DNA of 64,000 nucleotides, from contig LNDV01000028.1 in assembly GCA_001464765.1 (NCBI GenBank), forward strand, positions 248,001 through 312,000. Direction: 5' to 3'. The DNA comes from Betaproteobacteria bacterium Ga0077526 (GTDB lineage: Bacteria; Pseudomonadota; Gammaproteobacteria; Burkholderiales; Ga0077523). Made by a program: the position numbers and the translations under genes. Positions 52,176-60,196 of this stretch are shown here, piece by piece (position 1 is the first letter of the stretch; every line of letters starts with the position of its first letter). A model generated the notes under the pieces. It searched no databases. It saw only the letters and a program-made list of their open reading frames with translations, and was not told the DNA's origin.

Positions 52176-53993
52176 ATGAGCCCGCACGGTAGCGCCTCCC
52201 TGTCCCTCCCATCCGCCAATACCAAGGGCGCGACCCCGCGCAGCGACTGGCGGGTCGTCGGCCGGCTGCTGCCCTATCTCCTGGAGTTCAAGGTCCGCGT
52301 CGCGGTCGCGCTCATCTTCCTGGCCGCCGCGAAGGTCGCGAACGTCGGCGTGCCGCTGGTGATGAAGGAGATCGTCGATTCGCTGGATCCCAGCCGCGCG
52401 GCGGTCGTCCTGCCCGTGGCCCTGCTGGTCATGTACGGATTGCTGCGGCTGTCGACGACGCTGTTCGCGGAACTGCGCGATGTCGTGTTCGTCCGGGTGG
52501 CGAAGCGGGCGATCCGGCGTGTCGCGCTGGAGGTCTTCCGGCACCTGCATTCGCTCAGCCTGCGGTTCCATCTCGAACGCCAGACCGGTGGCGTCTCCCG
52601 CGACATCGAACGCGGCACGCGCGGCATCTCGTCGCTCCTTTCCTACATGCTCTTCTCGATCATTCCGGTGATCCTGGAGTTCACGCTCGTCGCGGTCGTG
52701 CTGCTGAAGAAGTTCGACTGGCGGTTCGCCGCCGTGACCTTCGGGGCTGTCGTGATCTATATCGCCTGGTCAATCTTCATCACCGAATGGCGGATGGAGA
52801 TCCGCAAGCGCGCGAACGAGCTCGATTCGAAAGCCAACTCCCGCGCGATCGACAGCCTGCTCAACTACGAGACGGTGAAGTACTTCAACAACGAGGAGTT
52901 CGAGGCCGGTCGCTACGATGAGCATCTGCGGAAGTTCGAGGCCGCGGAGGTCCGCAACGAAGCTTCGCTCGGGCTGCTCAACATCGGCCAGAGCCTCATC
53001 ATCGCCGTGGCAGTGACGCTGCTGATGATGCTGGCCTCGCAGGGGGTGGTGAACGGCGAGCTTACGCTGGGCGACCTCGTGCTCGTGAACGGTCTGCTGA
53101 TCCAGCTCTACATCCCGCTCAATTTTCTCGGCATGGTCTACCGGGAGATCAAGCAGTCGCTCGCCGACATGGACCGGATGTTCCGGCTGCTTTCCGAGAA
53201 TCGTGAAGTTGCCGATTCGCCTGGCGCGACCGATCTTCAGCTGCGCGGCGCGCGCGTTGCGTTCGAAGGTGTCGGCTTCTCGTACGAGTCGAATCGCCGC
53301 ATTCTTCACGACGTGACGTTTGAGATTCAGGCCGGGAAGACGGTTGCGGTGGTCGGCGCCAGCGGGTCCGGCAAGTCGACCCTCGCGCGGCTGCTCTATC
53401 GCTTCTACGATGTGCAACAGGGGCAGATCGCCATCGACGGTCAGGACATCCGGACCGTCCGGCAGAAGTCCCTGCGGGCAGCGATCGGGATCGTGCCGCA
53501 GGACACCGTGCTCTTCAATGACACGATCTTCTACAACATCGCCTATGGCCGGCCAGAGGCGAGTCGCGAGGAAGTGATCGACGCGGCCCGTGCGGCGCAC
53601 ATCCATGACTTCATCGAGTCACTGCCGCAGGGCTACGACACCGGGGTCGGCGAGCGCGGACTCAAGCTCTCGGGCGGCGAGAAGCAGCGCGTCGCCATCG
53701 CCCGGGCCATCCTGAAGAACCCGGCCATCCTGATCTTCGACGAGGCCACCTCGGCGCTGGATTCGAAGTCGGAGAAGGCCATCCAGTCGGAACTCGCACG
53801 GATCGCCCAGGACCGCACGACGCTCATCATCGCGCACCGCCTGTCGACCATCGTGGATGCGGATCAGATCCTGGTGATGGAGGGCGGCCGCATCATCGAA
53901 CGCGGGACCCATCGGGAACTTCTCGAGCGCGCCGGCGCGTACGCGCAGATGTGGGCCTTGCAGCAGCAGGAAGAGGCGAAGCCCGTCGCGTAA
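52176..53993 (+). CDS. Atm1-type ABC exporter (fused permease-ATPase)
   Basis: 605 residues from ATG 52176. Six membrane helices in the N-terminal half, then an ATPase domain: Walker A GASGSGKST, signature LSGGEKQRVAIARA, Walker B ILIFDEATSALD, His switch IIAHRLSTI. ALNYETVKYFNNE-type NYETVKYFNNEEFE is the Atm1/HMT1 hallmark. Family knowledge: exports glutathione-type or metal-glutathione compounds from the cytoplasm. The frame is open upstream, but its extra residues overlap the terminator. Homodimer expected. Confidence 0.9.
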   Translation: MSPHGSASLSLPSANTKGATPRSDWRVVGRLLPYLLEFKVRVAVALIFLAAAKVANVGVPLVMKEIVDSLDPSRAAVVLPVALLVMYGLLRLSTTLFAELRDVVFVRVAKRAIRRVALEVFRHLHSLSLRFHLERQTGGVSRDIERGTRGISSLLSYMLFSIIPVILEFTLVAVVLLKKFDWRFAAVTFGAVVIYIAWSIFITEWRMEIRKRANELDSKANSRAIDSLLNYETVKYFNNEEFEAGRYDEHLRKFEAAEVRNEASLGLLNIGQSLIIAVAVTLLMMLASQGVVNGELTLGDLVLVNGLLIQLYIPLNFLGMVYREIKQSLADMDRMFRLLSENREVADSPGATDLQLRGARVAFEGVGFSYESNRRILHDVTFEIQAGKTVAVVGASGSGKSTLARLLYRFYDVQQGQIAIDGQDIRTVRQKSLRAAIGIVPQDTVLFNDTIFYNIAYGRPEASREEVIDAARAAHIHDFIESLPQGYDTGVGERGLKLSGGEKQRVAIARAILKNPAILIFDEATSALDSKSEKAIQSELARIAQDRTTLIIAHRLSTIVDADQILVMEGGRIIERGTHRELLERAGAYAQMWALQQQEEAKPVA

Positions 53994-54017
53994 GGATGGT
54001 GCCGACGGGCCCCGGTG

Positions 54018-54788
54018 TCAGATGGCGTCGGCAGTGGCCCCGTCATCCCGCAGGGTGTGCCGATCGATCGCCGCCCGCAGTTCCGGCTTGATGTGCCTCT
54101 CGTCGTACCCGTTGAAGATATGGCCTACCAGTCCGCGGTCGAGGTCGCTGGTGCCCATGAACCAGTCCGCGATCGGGAAGGTGAGGTTCATGTTGCGGTC
54201 CATCATGATGCCCTGGTTGTGATGGGCGGTATGGTGGCGACGGATGGTGTTCACGAACGGCATGTTGCGCACGAACCAGTTCTCGTGGACGTGACAGCAG
54301 TAGTGGAACGACTCGTAGATGAGGTACTGGCCGACGATCGTGACCATCAGGACGTAACCGGCATTCGGGTTGACGACCCAGCCCAGCGCGAGCGCGAAGG
54401 GAATGCCCATCCCCATGAACGTGAACAGCGCCCGCCACGGGAAGAAGATGATGCGGAACTCGCGCGTGGAGTCGACCGTCATCTCGTTATTCGTGAAGTA
54501 CTGATGATGCTGGCGGGTGTGCCGGTCGTAGATGGCGCGCAGTGCCCAGACGTCGATCAGGCGATGCATCACGTACTTGTGTATCCACCACTCGAACCAG
54601 TTCGAGAACGCGAACACGGGAACGACGAGCAGCCATTCCCAGGTGGCGTCCACCATGCGCGACAGGCAGAAGGCGATGACGGTGATCCCCACCCCGTACA
54701 TCACGCCGATGTGAAGGAGCCCGTTGTACAGGGGGCTGATCTGAGCCTGGTACTGCGCGCGGAACGCGCGCTGCCGTTCGGACATCAT
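54018..54788 (-). CDS. fatty acid hydroxylase/sterol desaturase-family membrane protein
   Basis: 256 residues from the first of two ATGs (54788) with GGAGG seven bases upstream. Four or more membrane helices and the histidine boxes of di-iron membrane oxygenases: HKYVMH, HTRQHH, HYCCHVH and HHTAHH. Such enzymes hydroxylate or desaturate lipids using O2. Substrate unknown. It is downstream of the GntR gene and separated from it by the perfect palindrome at 54873-54890, so it is probably the regulated target. Confidence 0.85.
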   Translation of the reverse strand: MMSERQRAFRAQYQAQISPLYNGLLHIGVMYGVGITVIAFCLSRMVDATWEWLLVVPVFAFSNWFEWWIHKYVMHRLIDVWALRAIYDRHTRQHHQYFTNNEMTVDSTREFRIIFFPWRALFTFMGMGIPFALALGWVVNPNAGYVLMVTIVGQYLIYESFHYCCHVHENWFVRNMPFVNTIRRHHTAHHNQGIMMDRNMNLTFPIADWFMGTSDLDRGLVGHIFNGYDERHIKPELRAAIDRHTLRDDGATADAI

Positions 54789-54872
54789 GGGCTTTCCTCC
54801 TTCGCCGCATCCTGTAGCGGTAGCCGAAACCGGCGCGGACGCTGCCGTGGCGCCGCGCATGACGACACTCTA

Positions 54873-54890
54873 TAGCTGATATATCAGCTA
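54873..54890. promoter_or_regulatory. perfect 18-bp palindrome, probable GntR operator
   Basis: TAGCTGATATATCAGCTA reads the same on both strands. It covers the GntR stop codon and lies 85 bases upstream of the hydroxylase ATG, in the place of its promoter. The core GATATATC is similar to operators of FCD-type GntR regulators. Confidence 0.75.
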
Positions 54891-55577
54891 CGCAACCGCA
54901 GGCGTGCCCGCCGTGCGGGTGAATGCCTCGATAACATCCAGCAGAGCGTCCAGCGCGGTGGCAGCGGCGTCCGGCCTGCCTTCGCCGATGGCGCGGGCGA
55001 CGGCGGCGTGCAGACGGGCGGATTCCGGCAGATCAGCGGCCTGGCGATAGTGGTGGAACCAGAACCGCCGGGCGAGCGGCTGCAGCGTCTCCATGGCTGC
55101 GGAGGCGAACTCGTTGCGGGCGCTCGCCAGGCATTGCTCGTTGAACTCACGATCGGTCCGCAGAAAGGCGACATCGTCGCCCGCGCGGCCGGAACGCTCG
55201 AATTGCGCGGCGAGTTCGAGAAACCGGTCTTTCTCTTCTCTGGTGGCCGCCGTTGCCGCGCTTCGCGCGACCAGGCGCTCGACTTCCCTCCTCACAGCCA
55301 GAAGGCGCAACTGTGCGTGAGGGTCGATCGGCGAGATGAGAATGCCCTTGCGGGGCAGCACCTTCACGAGGCCCTGGTGGACGAGCCGCTGCAGGGCTTC
55401 CCGGATCGGCGTGCGGCCGATCCCGAGCAGTCCGGATAACTGCTGTTCCGTCACGGTCGCGCCCGGCGCGAGTTCGAGGCGGACGATCAGTTCCTCCAGC
55501 GCCGAATACGCGACCGCAGTCAGCGAACCCGAAGAAGGCGTGTCCACAGGCGCATCGCGCCGGGTGGCGTCAGTCAA
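54888..55577 (-). CDS. GntR-family transcription regulator (FCD type)
   Basis: 229 residues from TTG 55577, with GGAAG just upstream; GTG 55547 is an alternative, and no ATG is available inside the domain. Winged helix: LEELIVRLELAPGATVTEQQ and GIGRTPIREALQRLV (recognition helix). The C-terminal helical FCD-like domain includes RREVERLVARSAA, FLRTDREFNEQCL and HHYRQAADLP, with His/Asp residues that may bind metal or ligand. It starts inside the end of the sensor kinase gene, so it is co-expressed with the two-component system. Confidence 0.85.
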   Translation of the reverse strand: MTDATRRDAPVDTPSSGSLTAVAYSALEELIVRLELAPGATVTEQQLSGLLGIGRTPIREALQRLVHQGLVKVLPRKGILISPIDPHAQLRLLAVRREVERLVARSAATAATREEKDRFLELAAQFERSGRAGDDVAFLRTDREFNEQCLASARNEFASAAMETLQPLARRFWFHHYRQAADLPESARLHAAVARAIGEGRPDAAATALDALLDVIEAFTRTAGTPAVA

Positions 55578-56961
55578 GACCTTCCGCTCCGTCGCCGGGT
55601 GGCGGGAACCGCACCTCCACCCGGGTGCCACGACCGGATCGGGCGGGTTCGATCCGTGCGGTGGCGCCTTGTTCGCGGGCGAACTCGCGCACGATCGCCA
55701 GCCCCAGGCCCGTGCCGGCGGCGGTGGTGTCCGCGCCGCGGTGAAATCGCTCGAACATGCGTTCGCGGTCCGGCTCCGGGATGCCGGGCCCGTCGTCCTC
55801 CACGGCCAGCACCGTCCCGGTGTCGTCCGCCTCGATGCTCACGGTCGCGACGCTTCCGGACGGGCAGTGCTTCAGAGCGTTGTCGATCAGATTCGCGAGC
55901 ATTTCCCGCAGGAGCACAGGGTCACCGCGGATGACGGCGGGGGACGCCGGGGCTTCGTAGCCGAGATCGATGCCCGTCTCCAGCGCCCGCGCGATCCAGT
56001 CGGATGTCACCGCACGCGTGAGCCGGTCGAGGTCCACGGCTTGCAGTGCGGGCAAAGTGTTTCGCTGCGATTCGACTCGCGCGAGCGAGAGGAGCTGCGT
56101 GACGAGAGAGGACAGGCGCGTGGAGCCCGCGACGATGTTCTGCAGGACTGCCGGCAGCGCGGCCGGGTCGCGCGTTCGCAGGGCCATCTCCGATTGCGTC
56201 TTGATGCCCGCGATCGGCGTGCGAAGCTGGTGCGCGGCGTCGGCGACGAACCGGCGCTGCACACTCAGCATCTCGTCGACTCTGGCGAGCAGCCCGTTCA
56301 GCGCGTGTACCAGCGGACGGACTTCGCGGGGCGCGGACGACTCAGGCAGCGGGCCGAGATCCTCCGGTGAGCGGTCCCGCAGAAGCTGGGCGAGGCGGGT
56401 GAGGGGGCTCAAGCCGGCGTCGACGCCGACCCAGACGCTGACGGCGCCGAGGGCGACCAGCACCAGCAGCGGGACCAGCATGCCCGCGATGATCTCGAAG
56501 GCCAGCATGTCGCGCTTCACCACCGTCTCCGCGACCTGCACGATGATGGGCAGTGCAGCCGGCCGGTACGTGGCCACCCGGATGGGAAGGCCGTCGAAGC
56601 TTGCGTCGTTGCAGACCGGTGCCGCGTCCGGTTCCGGAATCTGCGCGGGTGCGGGAAGCATCCGATGGCCCGCAATGAACCCGCCCTCGATGTCGGTCAC
56701 CCGATAGTAGGTCTTGTCGCGCTGGTCGGAGGAGAGCATGTGCCGGGCTTCCGCCGGCAGGTGCAGCGACAGTCCCGTCGGATCGCGGCGGGTGAGCTGC
56801 GAGAGCGCCACCGCCGTATCGGAAATCCAGTTGTCGTAGACCTGGTTGGCAAACCGGAACGAAGCGTAATAGGCGAGCCCGGCGCTCACCACCAGCAGCG
56901 CGACGAGAGGAACGACCAGCCGCGCGAAAAGGCGACCGCGGAGGGATTGGGTCTCAGCCAT
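55570..56961 (-). CDS. sensor histidine kinase (TctE/QseC-like)
   Basis: 463 residues. Two membrane helices (about 13-35 and 158-180) flank a periplasmic sensor of about 120 residues. HAMP-like segment, then DHp with His244 (AAHQLRTPIAGIKTQ), N-box NLIDNALKHCP, G boxes DDGPGIP and GTGLGLAIV. Overlaps the response regulator gene by eight bases and the GntR gene by eight bases. The signal is unknown; TctE-like kinases sense tricarboxylates, but metal or envelope signals are also common. Confidence 0.9.
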   Translation of the reverse strand: MAETQSLRGRLFARLVVPLVALLVVSAGLAYYASFRFANQVYDNWISDTAVALSQLTRRDPTGLSLHLPAEARHMLSSDQRDKTYYRVTDIEGGFIAGHRMLPAPAQIPEPDAAPVCNDASFDGLPIRVATYRPAALPIIVQVAETVVKRDMLAFEIIAGMLVPLLVLVALGAVSVWVGVDAGLSPLTRLAQLLRDRSPEDLGPLPESSAPREVRPLVHALNGLLARVDEMLSVQRRFVADAAHQLRTPIAGIKTQSEMALRTRDPAALPAVLQNIVAGSTRLSSLVTQLLSLARVESQRNTLPALQAVDLDRLTRAVTSDWIARALETGIDLGYEAPASPAVIRGDPVLLREMLANLIDNALKHCPSGSVATVSIEADDTGTVLAVEDDGPGIPEPDRERMFERFHRGADTTAAGTGLGLAIVREFAREQGATARIEPARSGRGTRVEVRFPPPGDGAEGLD

Positions 56962-57631
56962 CTTCGCCCGTCTTGTCCAGCAGGTAGCCCAGGCCGCGGA
57001 CCGTACGGATGTTCACGCCGGCCGGTTCGATCTTCTTGCGCAGGCGGTGCACGTACACCTCGATGGCGTTGGTGCCGACCTCCTCGTCCCAGCCGGTGAG
57101 TGCGTCGAGCATCTGGTCCTTGCCGACGACCCGCCCGGCGCGTCTGGCCAGCACTTCCAGCACGCCGAACTCGCGCGACGACAGTTCGATACGCCGATTG
57201 CCGTGATAGGCCGATCGGCCGTTCACGTCGATCACCAGTTCACCCAGCTGCATGCGACCGGAGAGACTCGGCTGTTGCCGACGCAGCAGCGCGCGCACAC
57301 GCGCTTCCAGTTCCGGCAGGTCGAAGGGCTTCGCGAGGTAGTCATCGGCGCCCGCATCGAGCCCGGCCACCCGATCGTCGAGGGAATCGCGTGCCGTGAG
57401 CACGAGCACCGGCACCCCGGAGCGATTGGCGCGAAGGCGGCGCAGCACGTCCAGACCGTCCATCCTGGGCAGGCCGAGATCGAGGATCACGAGGTCGTAG
57501 GGATACTGCCGCAGCGCCTGGTCCGCTTCGACGCCGCTGTCGGTGTGGTCCACCGCATGTCCCGATGCGCGCATCGCGCGGATGAGTCCGTCCGCGATGA
57601 GGGGGTCGTCCTCGACGATCAGCAGTCGCAT
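56954..57631 (-). CDS. OmpR/PhoB-type response regulator
   Basis: 225 residues. Receiver domain with EDD (7-9), phospho-acceptor D51 (LVILDLGLPRMDG), Thr in VLTARDS and Lys in LAKPFDLPEL; winged helix in the C-terminal half (ELSSREFGVLEVLARRAG, EVYVHRLRKKIEPAGV, TVRGLGYLL). Cytoplasmic DNA binding on phosphorylation by its partner. First gene of the regulator-kinase-GntR set and divergent from the efflux operon at 57737, so that operon is a likely target. Confidence 0.93.
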   Translation of the reverse strand: MRLLIVEDDPLIADGLIRAMRASGHAVDHTDSGVEADQALRQYPYDLVILDLGLPRMDGLDVLRRLRANRSGVPVLVLTARDSLDDRVAGLDAGADDYLAKPFDLPELEARVRALLRRQQPSLSGRMQLGELVIDVNGRSAYHGNRRIELSSREFGVLEVLARRAGRVVGKDQMLDALTGWDEEVGTNAIEVYVHRLRKKIEPAGVNIRTVRGLGYLLDKTGEDG

Positions 57632-57648
57632 GCAGGCCTGGCTCCGAA

Positions 57649-57670
57649 GTAAGTTGGCCGTAAGGCTACC
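57649..57670. promoter_or_regulatory. 11-bp direct repeat, candidate response-regulator boxes
   Basis: GTAAG at 57649-57653 and GTAAG at 57660-57664, 11 bases apart, within the 105-base divergent region between the regulator and the efflux operon. OmpR-type regulators bind such spaced direct repeats. Only two units, so moderate confidence. Confidence 0.4.
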
Positions 57671-57736
57671 CCCTCAGTATCGGTCACGTCGAGGCTCGGA
57701 CGGAGCCAGACACCCTATCGGAGTGTGGCGGAAGAC

Positions 57737-59020
57737 ATGGGCATCGGATGGAAATCAGCGCTGGCGGTCGTGATCCTGGCTGTCATCACGGGTGGGACGT
57801 CGGCGTACGCGGCGGACCCGCCACGGCTGCATCCGTTGCGGCTCGCGGAAGTCGTGGAAATCTTGCAGAGCAACAACCGCGACATCCGGCTGGCGAGGCG
57901 CGCAGTCGACGTTGCGCGGGCGATCAACCTGAGCGCGGCTGCGCGACCGAATCCCGTTCTCTCGGCGGGGACGACGGCGATCGACCCGCGCAATCCGGGT
58001 GCCGGGGCGCTCTGGTCGAAGCCGTTCGATACCGTCGTGCAGGTGTCGCAGCTCGTCGAGCGCGGCGACAAGCGGGCCCTTCGGGACGAGGGCACGCGGC
58101 TCGTCGCCGGGGCGAGCGGTGACGATCTGGCCGATGTCATCCGCCTGCAGGTGCGAACCGGCACAGCCCTCTACTACGAACTGCTGGGCGCACAGGCCAG
58201 AGTGCGTATCGCCGACGACACGCTCGAACTGCTCGCGCGTACCGTGGCCGCAGCCACGCTGCGACTGAAAGCGGGGGATATCGCGCCGTCAGACCTCTCG
58301 CGGATCCGGGTGGACCTGCTGAGAGCGGAGAACGACCGCAGCCAGGCCATCGCCGCACGGGAGCGCGCCCGGGCGGACCTTGCCTTCGCGCTGGGTCTCG
58401 AGGGAGAGGCGGTCTCGCTCGAAGCCGTGGATCCGTGGCCCGAGGTGGAGACCGTCGCCATGCCAGGCGATGTCGGGGCGATCGTCTCGGCCCGTGCCGA
58501 TGTGCATGCGGCCGCTACGAGAGTCACTGCAGCCGACAAGTTTCGCGCGCTCGCCCGGGCCTTGCGCACGCGGGACGTCACTGTCGCGGCACAGGTCGAG
58601 CGCTATCCGGGTCAGGTCCACGAGAACAGCATCGGAGTCGGCGTGAGTGTTCCGCTGTTTCTCAACTACGACTACGAAGGCGAGATCCGTCGCGGTGAGG
58701 CCGAGTATCTCGCGGCACAGGATTCCCTGGCGCGCGTGCGCGCCGCGGCCCTCGTCGAGATCCGCCAGGCTTGGTCGGATCTCGCTGCCGCGCAGGATCG
58801 CGTGCGGCGCTTCGACCGGGAACTGCTCGCCGAGGCCACGCGGGCAGCCGGCGCGGCCGAATTCGCCTATCGCAATGGTGCTCTCGGCGTGATCGATCTG
58901 CTCGACGCGCGCCGGGTCCTGGTGGCAACCCAGGTGGATGCCGTGTCGGCCCGTGCCGATCTCGGCAAGGCCGCCGCCGCATGGCGCGCCGCCACGCAAC
59001 CGAAGGAAACCACGCGATGA
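57737..59020 (+). CDS. outer-membrane efflux protein (TolC/CzcC-type)
   Basis: 427 residues from ATG 57737; GTG 57725 in frame is possible. Signal peptide LAVVILAVITGGTSAYA. Two long helical repeats with QVSQLVERGDKRALR and ALVEIRQAWSDLAAAQDRVR are typical of OEP proteins, ending in AFAYRNGALGVIDLLDARR-like EFAYRNGALGVIDLLDAR. It would form a trimeric channel for the adaptor and RND pump next to it. Overlaps the adaptor gene by four bases. Confidence 0.9.
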   Translation: MGIGWKSALAVVILAVITGGTSAYAADPPRLHPLRLAEVVEILQSNNRDIRLARRAVDVARAINLSAAARPNPVLSAGTTAIDPRNPGAGALWSKPFDTVVQVSQLVERGDKRALRDEGTRLVAGASGDDLADVIRLQVRTGTALYYELLGAQARVRIADDTLELLARTVAAATLRLKAGDIAPSDLSRIRVDLLRAENDRSQAIAARERARADLAFALGLEGEAVSLEAVDPWPEVETVAMPGDVGAIVSARADVHAAATRVTAADKFRALARALRTRDVTVAAQVERYPGQVHENSIGVGVSVPLFLNYDYEGEIRRGEAEYLAAQDSLARVRAAALVEIRQAWSDLAAAQDRVRRFDRELLAEATRAAGAAEFAYRNGALGVIDLLDARRVLVATQVDAVSARADLGKAAAAWRAATQPKETTR

Positions 59021-60174
59021 AGGCACACAGCGCAATCGCCATTGGCGTTCTCGTGCTCGCCGCAGCCGCGGCCGGCGCAATCTGGTATCCCGGGAAGGAG
59101 CATGGTCACGCACCCGTCGCGCATCCTGTCGATACCGTCCCCGATTCTCCCGGGCCGGACGTGCTGCGGTTTCCGCCCGGGGCGCCGCAGCTTGCCTACC
59201 TGAAGAGCGAAGTCGCGGAAGTCCACCCCGAGCCGCTCACCGACGCGCTGCCGGGACGGATCGCGTACGACGAGGATCTCACCGCACGCGTTAGCGCTCC
59301 CATCGCCGGCCGCGTGACCCGCATCGTCGTCGACCTCGGCGGGGCGGTCGCCAAGGGGGCGCCGCTCGCCTATCTCGAGGCGCCCGACTACTCCCAGGCG
59401 ACGGCAGATCGCAATCGCGACGAACTCGAACTGAAGCGTGCCCGTCAGGCCTTCGACCGGGCGAAGCTGCTCTACGACGGCGGTGTCATGCCGCGCAAGG
59501 AGTTCGAGGGCGCGGAGATCGGCCTGCGCGAAGCCGAGGTCGAGCTTGCCCGGGCGCGGCGGCGACTGGAAGCCCTCGGGCAGGGGGGCGGCGAGGCCGA
59601 CGGCCTGTTCGTCCTGAGGGCGCCCGTCAGCGGCGTGATCACGGAACGCTCGATCAATCCGGGCACGCAGGTGGGGCCGGACTCGTCGAACCCGCTGTTC
59701 GTGATCTCGGATCCGCGTCACCTCCGGGTCGTCGTCGACGTTCCGGAGCAGCAGATCGGGGCGCTCGCCAAGGGGCAGATGGCCGGCGTCGAGGTGGACG
59801 CCTATCCCGGGCGCACCTTCCAGGCCGAGGTCGTGCATGTCGGTGACGTGCTGGACGCCTCGACCCGACGCATCCAGGTCCGCGCCCGCGTCGACAACGA
59901 AGATCGTCTGCTCAAGCCGGAGATGTACGCGCGTGTCGTGCCGCTGGCTTCGGCAGAACCGCACCGCGTGCGCATTCCGAACGCGTCCCTGGTTACGGCA
60001 GGCGTGAAGAACTACGTGTTCGTGGAACGTACCCCGGGCGAGTTCGTGCATCGCCTCGTGACGCTGTCGGCCCAGGGGCGCGACTACACCTTCCTCAAGG
60101 GCGGCGTGGCACCAGGCGAACGTGTGGTCACCAGCGGCGCGCTGCTGCTGCAGTCGGAGCTTCAGGGCAGATGA
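59017..60174 (+). CDS. RND efflux periplasmic adaptor (CzcB/CusB-like)
   Basis: 385 residues from ATG 59017. N-terminal membrane anchor (IAIGVLVLAAAAAGAIWYP), then a short His-containing segment KEHGHAPVAHPVD, lipoyl-like halves (APIAGRVTRIVVDLGGAVAK and LRAPVSGVITERSINPGTQV), a coiled-coil hairpin between them (about 120-200) and a beta-barrel and membrane-proximal domain. Links the pump to the outer-membrane channel. The His residues near the N-terminus may help bind metal. Confidence 0.9.
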   Translation: MKAHSAIAIGVLVLAAAAAGAIWYPGKEHGHAPVAHPVDTVPDSPGPDVLRFPPGAPQLAYLKSEVAEVHPEPLTDALPGRIAYDEDLTARVSAPIAGRVTRIVVDLGGAVAKGAPLAYLEAPDYSQATADRNRDELELKRARQAFDRAKLLYDGGVMPRKEFEGAEIGLREAEVELARARRRLEALGQGGGEADGLFVLRAPVSGVITERSINPGTQVGPDSSNPLFVISDPRHLRVVVDVPEQQIGALAKGQMAGVEVDAYPGRTFQAEVVHVGDVLDASTRRIQVRARVDNEDRLLKPEMYARVVPLASAEPHRVRIPNASLVTAGVKNYVFVERTPGEFVHRLVTLSAQGRDYTFLKGGVAPGERVVTSGALLLQSELQGR

Positions 60175-60196
60175 CGCGAACCGGGTGCCTCCCTCC

